A stretch of 64,000 nucleotides of DNA from Prado023 sp963706875 (GTDB lineage: Bacteria; Actinomycetota; Actinomycetes; S36-B12; CAIYMF01), in the NCBI GenBank assembly GCA_963706875.1, contig CAVPNW010000004.1, positions 1 to 64,000 on the forward strand, written 5' to 3'. Position 1 is the first letter of the stretch, and each line of letters starts with the position of its first letter. This document shows positions 1 through 8,273 of this stretch, in pieces. Made by a program: the position numbers and the translations under genes. The notes below the pieces were generated by a model that saw only the letters and a program-made list of their open reading frames with translations, searched no databases and was not told the origin of the DNA.

Positions 1-2437
1 GGCGCGGCTCGTAGTTGTTGCAGTCGAAGACGTCGGACAGCCGGGTTGCCTCGACGCGGTTCCGCGCGCTCCTCCCAGGACGGTCAGGGCGGTGGCGGCG
101 CCGACCGTCACCGTTGCCTTGGTGGCGCCTGACCCCTCGGGACGGGCAAGGCCCTCGCGGCCCCATCCATCCAGCGACACCGTCCGCGGTCCGACGGCCA
201 CGGCGGCGACCCGGGATCCATCCGGCACGGGGACCTCGAGGTCGGGGCGCTGGGAGACGACCTCGCCGTCGATGCGCACCCGGGTCAGGTCCGAGAACCG
301 CAGCACGTCGCCGTCCACGCTCGGCGTGAGGACCGCCGCGGCGCGGGCGCGCTGGCCGACGACGTACTCCCCGCCGGTGAGCTCGACCGTCTGGGTCGGT
401 GCACCCGGAGTCCACCGCCGGCACCTCCCAGACCACCGTGTCGTCGGTGACCTGCGGGGTGTCCAGGACGGTCGGTGACGTCGGCGCGGGGCCGCTGCGC
501 CTCACCGGGACCACCGCGTTGGCCGTGCCGACGGTGCCGATGACCGCCGAGGACGCTGCGGGCTCGGAGGCCACCGACAGCGTCCGGTCGTAGAGCCGGA
601 CCGAGTCGCTGGAGCCGTTGCCGACCTGCCACAGCTCGAGGGGGCCATCGACGACGCGCGTGAGGCCCGGGACCCGCGCGATCGCCTCAGCGAGCACCTC
701 GTCATCGGCGAACGTGCGACCCGGCAGACCGCGGACGAGGTCGTGGCGGACGATCACCTCGGACACGCCGATGGCGTCCAGGAGGTTCGGGACCGGCTCG
801 AGGTCCCCGGAGAGCAGGGCCGTCTCGACCGCCACGACGTTGGCCTTGAAGCCGGCCACGTCCCCGAAGTAGCCGTCAGGCTTCGGCTGGACCACGGGGT
901 GGCGGATCAGCAGGTTGGCGATGCTGTCGACGCCGAAGAACCCCCAGGTGGTGGGCATCTGGTAGTAGTCGTCCAACGGCAGGACCAGGACCTTTCCGTC
1001 GCGGTCGTCGGCGTCGATGGTCTCGGCCATCGCCCGCCAGTACTCGGGCACCCGCACGTGGGCCGAGGGCTGCATCGGCCGCTCATCGGGGATCACCGAG
1101 CCGCTGGCAAGCGGGTACGGGTAGGCCAGGGCCAGCAGCAGCGCCACGCCGCCGACAGCAGCCACGGCCACGGGGGCTCCCGGCCACTGCAGGGCACCTG
1201 TGGTCGGGACGTGGAGCGCCGCCCGTCGCGCCATCGCGGCCCGGACCCGGACGGTTGCACCGTGAACGGCGATCGCGAGCAGCATCCCGAAGAAGACGAC
1301 CAGCAGCTGACCCAGCTTGCTCATCGGCTCGCGGAACAGCCAGAACCCGGGCACGTTCAGGTAGAGCCAGAGGTTCACCCCGGCGAACGGGGCGTTGATG
1401 CCCTTGGCCAGGAACACGAACACCGCCGACATCCCCCACAGCGACAGGGCGGCGCGGCGGTGGGCGCGCACGGCCAGGACGGGGGCCAGCAGCAGGAGGG
1501 TCGGCAGCAGGTAGCGCACCCAGATCCAGTAGGGCTGGTCCAGCGCGGAGGCGAAGGGCAGGTACTGCGGGCGGAACCAGGCCCAGTTGGCCACCATCGT
1601 CAGGATGTTGGGGATCGTGTTGTTGATGGTCGCCCAGGACCAGTTGGTCGGGTCGGTGAACGTGGCGTTCGACTCCGGCGCACCGCCGCCGGTGTAGACC
1701 CCGGCGAAGGGGATCATCCAGTACAGGTTCAGCAGCAGCGCCCACGGCGCGGCCAGGACCAGCCACCTCAGCAGCCGCAGCATCCCCCGCCGGCCCACGA
1801 CCAACAGGGCCAGCGTCAGGGTGCCGAGGCTGGCCCACGCGAACGCGACGACCAGCATCGGCGGGTTGAACGCGAGGAAGGAGGTCGGCATCAGGGCGAT
1901 GCCGCCCACCACAGCGGGAACCCGCTGGCCCTTGGCCACCCGCAGCGCGATGCCCGTGACCAGCGCGACGGTGGCCACGGAGATGATGTTCAGCGGGTTC
2001 GGCAGGCGGGTCAGGAAGAACCCGTTCATCACCCCGAACGTGCCGGCGACGATGACGGCGAGGTCCGAGCGGACCACCGCCCCGGCGGCGAAGGCGACGC
2101 CCACAGCCACGGCCCCGTAGATGAGCGTGTAGAAGACCCACTGGGCGACCGTCTCGTCGCCCCCGAGGAAGCCCACCACGTGGATCAGGCCGAACTCGAA
2201 GGCGCGGCCGATCGTGTGGGCCCCCGACCCCGCGCCGCTGATCTGGTGGTTCCAGGCCCAGGCCATGCCCGGCTCCCAGCCGCGGCGGATGAAGGCACCC
2301 ATGTCACCGGTGGAGATGAAGGTCCCGGTCACGAACCACCGGCTGACGATGACCGACGAGATCGCGAAGACGATGGCGTAGGAGCGAGCCGCGTGGAACG
2401 TCCCCCGCACACGCGGGAGGTCGGCGGCTGAGGGCAT
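1..2437 (-). CDS. Large polytopic GT-C-like membrane glycosyltransferase (AftD/DUF3367-like), 3' end outside window
   Basis: The frame is open from ATG 2437 to the window edge (about 812 codons). The first half is a series of hydrophobic segments; an extracytoplasmic part follows from about residue 455 (PEYWRAMAE, then VLVLPLDDYY). This layout fits GT-C arabinosyl/mannosyltransferases that use polyprenyl-phosphate sugars at the membrane outer face, but the family assignment is an inference from architecture. Near the edge the frame reads RLSDVFDCNNY, which is typical of such proteins. Between about 408 and 73 the convincing protein (QTVELTGGEYVVGQ, VSLDGWGREG) lies in another frame, so a +1 and a compensating -1 shift flank this 335-bp stretch. 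The gene is divergent from the kinase gene at 2538 and has the repeat-type promoter directly before its start, without room for a leader. Confidence 0.75.
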   Translation of the reverse strand, partial: MPSAADLPRVRGTFHAARSYAIVFAISSVIVSRWFVTGTFISTGDMGAFIRRGWEPGMAWAWNHQISGAGSGAHTIGRAFEFGLIHVVGFLGGDETVAQWVFYTLIYGAVAVGVAFAAGAVVRSDLAVIVAGTFGVMNGFFLTRLPNPLNIISVATVALVTGIALRVAKGQRVPAVVGGIALMPTSFLAFNPPMLVVAFAWASLGTLTLALLVVGRRGMLRLLRWLVLAAPWALLLNLYWMIPFAGVYTGGGAPESNATFTDPTNWSWATINNTIPNILTMVANWAWFRPQYLPFASALDQPYWIWVRYLLPTLLLLAPVLAVRAHRRAALSLWGMSAVFVFLAKGINAPFAGVNLWLYLNVPGFWLFREPMSKLGQLLVVFFGMLLAIAVHGATVRVRAAMARRAALHVPTTGALQWPGAPVAVAAVGGVALLLALAYPYPLASGSVIPDERPMQPSAHVRVPEYWRAMAETIDADDRDGKVLVLPLDDYYQMPTTWGFFGVDSIANLLIRHPVVQPKPDGYFGDVAGFKANVVAVETALLSGDLEPVPNLLDAIGVSEVIVRHDLVRGLPGRTFADDEVLAEAIARVPGLTRVVDGPLELWQVGNGSSDSVRLYDRTLSVASEPAASSAVIGTVGTANAVVPVRRSGPAPTSPTVLDTPQVTDDTVVWEVPAVDSGCTDPDGRAHRRGVRRRPARPRRGGPHAERGRRRAAVLGPDPGAHRRRGRLPAPRPRGPRAGWIPGRRRGRRTADGVAGWMGPRGPCPSRGVRRHQGNGDGRRRHRPDRPGRSARNRVEATRLSDVFDCNNYEPR

Positions 2438-2487
2438 GTCCCGACAGTGGGCCATGAACTTCAAGGACTGCTCAAGAGGTGCTCAGG
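2438..2487 (-). promoter_or_regulatory. Three 11-bp-spaced direct repeats plus -10, promoter of the GT-C gene (operator site 1)
   Basis: Read on the minus strand, boxes CCTGAG (2487-2482), CTTGAG (2476-2471) and CTTGAA (2465-2460) are separated by exactly 5 nt each. The last box ends 10 bp before CACTGT (2449-2444), which sits 6 nt before ATG 2437. Head-to-tail repeats with an 11-bp period that replace the -35 are the usual target of OmpR/PhoB-type regulators. The same layout recurs at three other promoters of this locus. Confidence 0.7.
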
Positions 2488-2525
2488 TATGGCTGCGAAC
2501 GCTTTCAGGGGCCGTCGTCGGCGCC

Positions 2526-2537
2526 TACCGTGAGGGC
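2526..2537 (+). promoter_or_regulatory. -10 element TACCGT giving a leaderless start at 2538
   Basis: TACCGT at 2526-2531 is followed by 6 nt and then ATG 2538. Transcription would begin at or next to the start codon. This selects 2538 over the in-frame upstream ATG at 2436, which lies inside the opposite gene's promoter. Confidence 0.55.
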
Positions 2538-4052
2538 ATGCACCCCATCACCGAGTCGCCCCACGCTGCACCGACGGCGGACCCGCGGATCGCCCTGCCC
2601 AGCCGAGCCGAGCTGCAGGACCGCCTCGTCGCGATCCTGCGCGACGCCGGCGTCGACTGGGCCTGGCAGGGTGTGTCAGGGGCCCACGTCCGGTGGCTGT
2701 CCGAGACGGGGCCGGCCGACCTCGATCTCTGGTGGCGCCCGGGCAGCGGGATGGATGCCGATCCGGCCGTGCTCGTGGAGCGCCTGTGCCGCGAGCTGCC
2801 GGCGGCTCCGGTGGCCGACTCCCGCGACCCCGCCCGGTTGCGCCACACGAGCCTGGTGGTGCGTGCCGAGTCTGGGTTGGCGATCATCGACCTGACCCAC
2901 GGTGACCTGCGCGTGGGCCCGATCACGCTGATGCCCGCCGAGCTCGTCACCGGCACGGCAGGGGAGGCCCCGCAGCTCACGGGGGCTGCCGCGGCCGCCG
3001 ATCTCCTGATTCGCCCCGTCCTGCGGGGCAGGGTGCCAGTCGACTCCCGGGTCGACGAGGCCCGGGCGGCCTGGGCCAGCACCTCCGTCGCGCAGCGCTC
3101 GGCCGCGGAGGACGGGTGGCGCGGTGGTCTCGGTTCCCCGCTTGCCCGCGAGGTCGTTGGCGTCCTCGAGGGCGCGACTCCCACGGCCCTGATGGTGAGC
3201 AGGGCGCGGCGGCGCCTCATCCGCGCGACCGTGGAGCCACGTGCGTGGGCCAGCACGTGGCGCCAGCGGCACACCATCGCCCCCGCAGGGCGGCACGCGT
3301 CACCGCTGGGCCTTCGCGGGCACGGCGTCGTCGTGGCGCTGGTCGGCACTGATGGCTCGGGGAAGTCCACGGTCGCCGCGCAGGTGCGCGAGCGACTCGA
3401 GGACGCCGGATTCGCCACGTCCTCGGCCTACTTCGGGATGGCGCGCGGCAACCTGCCCGGGGTCGCCCTGGCCCGCCGGGTGCTGGGCGTCGGGGGAGTG
3501 GAGCCCGCCATTGCGGCCGTTGCGGTCGAGCCCGTCGCCACGAGTGCGGCCGACGATCCGGCCGGCGACCGAACCACCTTGGACCGGCCCCTGCTGCGCC
3601 GGGCCGCGGCCTGGTACTACGCCGCGGAGTACATCTGGCGCTACCAGCGCACCGTGGCCCCGGCCCGCCGGAAGGGTCACATCGTCCTCGTGGATCGCTA
3701 CGTCTACGACCTGCGCGAGTCCCCGTGGCCCGGGTCGATGGCCAGCAGAGTTGCCGAGGCCCTCGTGCCGCGCCCGGACATCCTGGTCCTGCCCGACGCT
3801 CCCGACGAGATGATCCACGCCCGCAAGCCCGAGCGCAGCGCCGGTGAGCAGGCAGCGATCCAGGCCCGCTACCGGAGCCTGCTGGCTGAGCGACCTGCCC
3901 GGTTCGGGCACGTCGTGGTCGATACGTCGGGTTCCACGGCCGACCCCGTGGCAGGGTTGGAGCTGGCTGTCATCTCGGCGGCCCACATGAGCTCGCGGGA
4001 GTCGCGCAGTGCAGCTGGAGCAGCCACGCACCAGGGCGCGGGTCCTCGCTGA
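2538..4052 (+). CDS. P-loop kinase, thymidylate-kinase-like, with unknown N-terminal domain
   Basis: This 504-residue soluble protein has a Walker A motif GTDGSGKST (Lys about 276) and later VDRYVYDLRESPWP, the DR(Y/H) motif of nucleoside/nucleotide kinases. Residues 1 to about 265 form a separate domain that I do not recognise; it has an acidic-aromatic stretch (ADLDLWW) loosely reminiscent of nucleotidyltransferase-like folds. dTMP-kinase-like proteins of this size often occur in surface polysaccharide loci, where the substrate is unknown. The last 44 nt overlap the next gene (start 4009), so the two are translated together. The gene is divergent from the GT-C gene, with the tandem-repeat operator between them. 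The kinase call is firm, the substrate is not. Confidence 0.7.
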   Translation: MHPITESPHAAPTADPRIALPSRAELQDRLVAILRDAGVDWAWQGVSGAHVRWLSETGPADLDLWWRPGSGMDADPAVLVERLCRELPAAPVADSRDPARLRHTSLVVRAESGLAIIDLTHGDLRVGPITLMPAELVTGTAGEAPQLTGAAAAADLLIRPVLRGRVPVDSRVDEARAAWASTSVAQRSAAEDGWRGGLGSPLAREVVGVLEGATPTALMVSRARRRLIRATVEPRAWASTWRQRHTIAPAGRHASPLGLRGHGVVVALVGTDGSGKSTVAAQVRERLEDAGFATSSAYFGMARGNLPGVALARRVLGVGGVEPAIAAVAVEPVATSAADDPAGDRTTLDRPLLRRAAAWYYAAEYIWRYQRTVAPARRKGHIVLVDRYVYDLRESPWPGSMASRVAEALVPRPDILVLPDAPDEMIHARKPERSAGEQAAIQARYRSLLAERPARFGHVVVDTSGSTADPVAGLELAVISAAHMSSRESRSAAGAATHQGAGPR

Positions 4053-6027
4053 ATCGGGGCTCCTCGGGCTCGCGCTCGGGCTGTTGGTCGTCGCCCCCTG
4101 GATCGGTTCGGGCTACCTGCTGCTGCTCGACTGGGTCAGTGGGCCCGAGCAGGCGCTGACACCCGGCGTGTACGGCCTGTCGGGGTCGGCGCTGGATGCG
4201 ATGCCGTTCCGGATCGGGACCCAGGTGCTGCGGGTCCTCGTCGGCCCGGCGGCCACGGCCTGGTTGTTGATCCTTGCCTTCTTCCCGCTCGCAGCCGCGG
4301 GGGCCGCCGCCGCGGCCGGGGGTGGTCGATGGCGCGCGTGGCCCGCGGCATTGCTCATGGTGTGCAACCCGTTCGTGATCGACCGGATCCGGGCGGGGCA
4401 CGTGGCGGTGCTGCTCGGGATGGCGATCCTGCCGTGGCTGTTCGCCGCCGCCCTGCACGCCCGTCGGTTGCACAAGCCCTTCGCGGTCCGCCCGGCCCTG
4501 TGGTACGCCCTGGCCATCTCGATCAGCCCGCACATGGCCTGGATCGGGGGGGTCCTGCTGCTGGCGGTGGCCCTGCTGCCCCGGCCGACGTGGGTCGACC
4601 TGATCCGTTCCGTCCAGGTGGTGATGACAGCGGCCCTGGTCTACGGGTACGCGCTCGTGCTCTACGCGACGGGAACCCGAACCCTGGCGGTGACCCAGGC
4701 CGATCTCGACGCGTACGCCACCGACGACGGTCCCGGGGGATGGCTGCCCACCGTCCTGTCCCTCCGCGGGTTCTGGCGTGGCTTCGAGGAGTCCGTCGAG
4801 TCCGGGATGGGGTTGCTGCCCGGGGCCCTGCTGCTGGTGGGGATCCTGCTCGTCGTCGTGCTGGGCTTCCGTGCCCGCTGGGGCGAGGAGGCCGACCGGA
4901 CGGCCCCACTTGTGGCCCTCACCGTCCTCGGGCTGCTCCTGGGTGCCGGCGTGAGCGGCCCGCTGGCTGGCGCCTACCGACTGGCCTTCGATGTCCTGCC
5001 GCTCTTCGAGGCCATGCGCGAGCAGCAGAAGTGGCTCGCCCTGGTCGTGCTCGGGTACGCCGTGGGGTTCGGGTGCGGGGTGGAGTGGCTGGCACAACGA
5101 CCGGGCCGGGTCGTGGCCGTGGTGGCAGGAGCCCTGCCGCTGCTCCTGGCTCCGTGGCTGGTCTGGGGCCTCGGCGGCTCGATCCGCACCAGTGAGTACC
5201 CCGACGGGTGGGCCCAGGCAGCGGACGCGATGGGATCTGGCCAGGGCAACGTCCTGTTCCTGCCGTGGCACGCCTACCAGCCGTTCGAGTTCACCGACGG
5301 CCGGACCGTGGCCACGCCGGCGGCCGCCTTCTTCTCCCGCCCGACGCTGGTCAGCGACGCCGTGGAGCTGCCCGGGCTGCGCACCGACTCCACGTCGCTT
5401 CGCTCGGCGTACGTGGACCGGATCGTGGCGGAGGCCGGCGCCGACGCGCTCGGCCCGCTGCTGGCGCCCCTGGGCGTGGAGTACGTGGCGGTGGCTGAGG
5501 GGGTCGGCCCGCCGGGGGAGACCGACTGGGTGGCTGGCCAGCCCGGCATCGAGCAGGTGATGACCTCGCCGACGATGACCCTCTACAGGGTGACCCGGTC
5601 GGCGATCGGCCGCGTTGGGCCGGCCCGGGTGGCGGACTTCGATGCCGCGGTGGTGGGCTACCGCGACCTGGGGTGGGGCACGGAGGCCGTGCTGCACTCG
5701 GACCCCGGCGGCCTGGGCGAGGCTGGGCAGAGCACCGCCAGTGGGGGGATCACGAGGTCCTCGCCCACGACGTGGTCGGTCGCAGCCGGTGACCCGGGCT
5801 GGGTGGTGATCCCGGAGGAGTGGTCCGCCGGCTGGGTCTCCGACGGCACGGCGGCAGTCCCGACCCTTGCCGGCACCGCCGCTGTCCGGGTCGGTCCCGA
5901 CGCGACCGTCGTGGAGTACGGCCCGTGGCGCCTGCTACGGCCAGCGATCCTCGGATCGCTGGCCGTGCTGGTGGCACTCATCGTCGGCGGACTCGTCGAG
6001 CACCGCCGCGAGCTGCTACGTCGCTGA
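4009..6027 (+). CDS. Polytopic membrane protein with extracytoplasmic C-terminal domain, GT-C-like
   Basis: GTG start inside the end of the kinase gene; 672 residues. About ten hydrophobic segments lie between residues 15 and 400. Then comes an extracytoplasmic domain (VLFLPWHAYQPFEF and a following Asp/Arg-rich section) and one C-terminal transmembrane helix before HRRELLRR. The plan resembles the divergent protein at 2437: many helices, then a globular periplasm-facing part starting with a VLxLPxxxY-type strand, which suggests a related GT-C-type transferase or polymerase for the same glycan. No catalytic residues can be assigned with confidence. Its 3' end overlaps the convergent GT4 gene by 12 bp. 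Confidence 0.7.
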   Translation: MQLEQPRTRARVLAESGLLGLALGLLVVAPWIGSGYLLLLDWVSGPEQALTPGVYGLSGSALDAMPFRIGTQVLRVLVGPAATAWLLILAFFPLAAAGAAAAAGGGRWRAWPAALLMVCNPFVIDRIRAGHVAVLLGMAILPWLFAAALHARRLHKPFAVRPALWYALAISISPHMAWIGGVLLLAVALLPRPTWVDLIRSVQVVMTAALVYGYALVLYATGTRTLAVTQADLDAYATDDGPGGWLPTVLSLRGFWRGFEESVESGMGLLPGALLLVGILLVVVLGFRARWGEEADRTAPLVALTVLGLLLGAGVSGPLAGAYRLAFDVLPLFEAMREQQKWLALVVLGYAVGFGCGVEWLAQRPGRVVAVVAGALPLLLAPWLVWGLGGSIRTSEYPDGWAQAADAMGSGQGNVLFLPWHAYQPFEFTDGRTVATPAAAFFSRPTLVSDAVELPGLRTDSTSLRSAYVDRIVAEAGADALGPLLAPLGVEYVAVAEGVGPPGETDWVAGQPGIEQVMTSPTMTLYRVTRSAIGRVGPARVADFDAAVVGYRDLGWGTEAVLHSDPGGLGEAGQSTASGGITRSSPTTWSVAAGDPGWVVIPEEWSAGWVSDGTAAVPTLAGTAAVRVGPDATVVEYGPWRLLRPAILGSLAVLVALIVGGLVEHRRELLRR

Positions 6028-7167
6028 GGGGCCCAGGGCGGTCCGGTAGGCCGCATCGGTGACCTCAGCAGCCCGGCTCCAGCTCAGCTGGCGGGTGGTG
6101 GCCGGTCCGGCTGTGGCCATTCGCTGCCAGAGGTCGCGGTCGGTCAGCAGCCGCAGGAGTGCTGTGGCCAGTGCGGGGGCATCCCCCGGCGGGACCGTCA
6201 GGCCGTTGACGTCGGGCTCCACGACCGCGCGCACGCATCCGACTTCCGTGGCGACGGTCGGCAGGCCCACGGACAGGGCCTCGGCGATGGCCATGGCCGG
6301 CGGGGAGGTCGTGTAGTCGAACTTGAACGGCCACGCCCCCACCTGCGCCCCAGCGAGCTCGGCGAGCAGGTCGGGCACCGGGTCGGTGACGACCGTCACG
6401 CGATCGGAGATCCCCGCGGCGGCCACGCGCTCGACCAGCGACCCGAGCTCGGGCCGGGGGATGAGCAGGAGCTTCAAGGTGGCGCCGGGGACGTGATCAA
6501 GCACCCGGGGGAAGGCGTCGATGAGTGTGTCGACGCCGCGGACCGACTCGGCGCGTCCGGCGAACACGATGACCGGCTTCTCGGCCTCGAACGTGGCGCG
6601 CCGGTCGTCCTCCGGCGCTCCGGAGGTCAGCCGCAGGACGGGGATGTCCAGGCCGTGGAACAGCCGCCGGGAGACGGCCGGATCAGGGGTGAGCACCGCC
6701 GATGTGCCCGCACGACGCAGGGCGGCGCGGACGGCCACGGGAGGCAGGACGGTGGTCGCCCCGACCCGGGGGCGCAGGACATTGGACTGCCACGCCGGTC
6801 GCAACCCACCGGCACGCAGCTGGCGCAGCGGCGGGACGCGGGGCCAGGCGTACATGGTCATCACGTGGGCGTGCTCCCGGATGGGCGAGCCGGCCGCGAG
6901 CAGGGGAGCCAGAGCGCCGCCGTGGAGGTGGACGACGTCGGGCCGCAGCCCGCGCAGGGCGTCGCGCAGCTGTGTGCTGCGCCCCATCGGGAACGTCTCC
7001 ATCGCGCCCCCGACCTCCACGACGCTGGCGAACAGCTCGGCGCCGTCGTGGATGCGTGCGGCCACCAGGTGGTGCTCGCCGGGCACCCGGGAGGCAGTCT
7101 CGGCGATCGTGCGGCCCATCGCCTCCTTGGCGGAGAACTCGGCGATGACGTGGACGATGCGGGTCAT
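6016..7167 (-). CDS. GT4-family glycosyltransferase
   Basis: 383 residues from ATG 7167. The start overlaps the upstream stop (ATGA), so the gene is the last of a tightly coupled operon. The N-terminal Rossmann half begins MTRIVHVIAEFSAKEAMG. The C-terminal half has VIVFAGRAESVRGVDTL and, near residue 290, the PPAMAIAEALSVGLPTVATE signature that binds the nucleotide-sugar phosphates in GT-B family 4 enzymes. It probably transfers a sugar from a nucleotide donor to the growing lipid-linked glycan on the cytoplasmic side. Donor and acceptor cannot be read from the sequence. An in-frame longer version up to 7395 exists, but its extra part is proline/arginine-rich frame-shadow sequence. Confidence 0.85.
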   Translation of the reverse strand: MTRIVHVIAEFSAKEAMGRTIAETASRVPGEHHLVAARIHDGAELFASVVEVGGAMETFPMGRSTQLRDALRGLRPDVVHLHGGALAPLLAAGSPIREHAHVMTMYAWPRVPPLRQLRAGGLRPAWQSNVLRPRVGATTVLPPVAVRAALRRAGTSAVLTPDPAVSRRLFHGLDIPVLRLTSGAPEDDRRATFEAEKPVIVFAGRAESVRGVDTLIDAFPRVLDHVPGATLKLLLIPRPELGSLVERVAAAGISDRVTVVTDPVPDLLAELAGAQVGAWPFKFDYTTSPPAMAIAEALSVGLPTVATEVGCVRAVVEPDVNGLTVPPGDAPALATALLRLLTDRDLWQRMATAGPATTRQLSWSRAAEVTDAAYRTALGPSAT

Positions 7168-8009
7168 GCGCCAGCACCGACGAGCGGGGCATCGGTCGGC
7201 CCGGTGCCGATCAGGCCCGCGCGGTGCGCCTTGCGCATGCCCACGACCAGGCCCGCGGTCTCCACTGCCTTGAGGACGACCATGCCGCTGGTCCGCACCG
7301 GCGAGCGCAGCATGGTGGGGGCCTGGGCCACGAGGCCGGGACGGCTCAGGTGCCGGCGTGCCTCGGGCTTGCGGCTCATGTACTCGGCCACCCACCGACC
7401 GTAGTACTGCTTCTTGGTGAATTGGGCACGCAGCGAGATCTCGCCCTCGTCGTGCCAGATCCAGGAGGAGATCCGTGCGATCCCGACGCCCGCCGCACGG
7501 GTCCGGTCCGCGAGGTCCCAGTCCTCGGCTGCGGTCAGGGTCTCATCCCAGGCCCCCACGAGGTCGAACAGCTCGGCGCGGAAGGCACGGGGGGCCTCAA
7601 CGTCGTCCTGGCCCACGTACAGGCTCTTCTCCAGGACCCGGCACGAGGCCAGGAACCCGACGCCGAAGGAGCGCTCCGGGATGATGACCGCCCCGATCCC
7701 GGGCTGGGCCTCGAAGGTGGCGGCGATGTCGGCCAGGACGGTCGGCTCGAGGACCATGTCGGAGTCGATGAACAGCACGATCTCGCCGGTTGCGAGCTCG
7801 GCGCCGTGGTTGCGCTGCGCACTGCGCTCGGGGCCCCGGTCGGCGAAGACGTGGGCCATCCGACGAGCCAGCACGAGCGTGTCGTCGCTCGAGGCGTTGT
7901 CGACCACGATGATCTCGACGTCCGGGTGGGTCTGGTGGCGCAGGGACCCCAGGCACGCGGCGAGCGTCCGTCCGGAGTTGCGGGTGGGGACGATGGCGCT
8001 GATCTTCAT
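7164..8009 (-). CDS. GT2-family glycosyltransferase
   Basis: 281 residues with the GT-A fold of family 2. It shows SAIVPTRNSG at the N terminus, VVDNASSDDT, and the metal-binding DxD motif in FIDSDM near residue 94. AEDWDLADR near residue 170 is the probable catalytic-base region (ED motif). No long membrane segment is evident. The gene overlaps its neighbours on both sides by ATGA (8009-8006 and 7167-7164), so it is translationally coupled in the operon that starts at 10449. Confidence 0.88.
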   Translation of the reverse strand: MKISAIVPTRNSGRTLAACLGSLRHQTHPDVEIIVVDNASSDDTLVLARRMAHVFADRGPERSAQRNHGAELATGEIVLFIDSDMVLEPTVLADIAATFEAQPGIGAVIIPERSFGVGFLASCRVLEKSLYVGQDDVEAPRAFRAELFDLVGAWDETLTAAEDWDLADRTRAAGVGIARISSWIWHDEGEISLRAQFTKKQYYGRWVAEYMSRKPEARRHLSRPGLVAQAPTMLRSPVRTSGMVVLKAVETAGLVVGMRKAHRAGLIGTGPTDAPLVGAGA

Positions 8010-8269
8010 GGGGTCTCCTGCGGGGTGTCGGAGTCTGCGGGGGATTCCAGGGCGAGGGCCAGGACGCCGGCGGTCATGCCGGCCACGCCGAGGGCGTAGC
8101 CGAGCGTGGCGAGCATCGAGGACGTTCCGGCCCGGCCGGCGGAGTGCAGGGCGCCGGCGACGAGCATGCCGGCCGCCGCGGACAGGAAGGTCACCAGCGA
8201 GATGAACTGGGCGATCCGGGCCAGTCGGTTGCGTGGCGTCGCGGCGAAGGTGCTGTTCGTCGCAGCCAT
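8006..8269 (-). CDS. Small two-helix membrane protein within the glycosyltransferase operon
   Basis: 87 residues with two hydrophobic stretches (IAQFISLVTFLSAAAGMLVAG and LGYALGVAGMTAGVLAL). The hydrophilic N terminus is ATNSTFAATPRNR and the C-terminal tail is acidic. I chose ATG 8269, 4 nt after the upstream stop; ATG 8284 in the same frame is possible but overlaps that gene. The protein ends in ATGA shared with the next gene. I do not recognise a family. Its fixed place between two transferase genes suggests a scaffold or accessory role in the membrane part of glycan assembly. Confidence 0.65.
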   Translation of the reverse strand: MAATNSTFAATPRNRLARIAQFISLVTFLSAAAGMLVAGALHSAGRAGTSSMLATLGYALGVAGMTAGVLALALESPADSDTPQETP

Positions 8270-8273
8270 GGTG

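Noticed and set aside
743..2431. Open frame of 562 codons on the + strand
   Set aside because: It is rich in His/Gly/Arg/Gln and has no hydrophobic or motif structure. It is the shadow of the real leftward membrane-protein gene.
3970..5697. Open frame of 575 codons on the - strand
   Set aside because: It has no conserved motif and is Gln/Gly/Pro-rich. It lies antisense to the polytopic membrane protein at 4009-6027.
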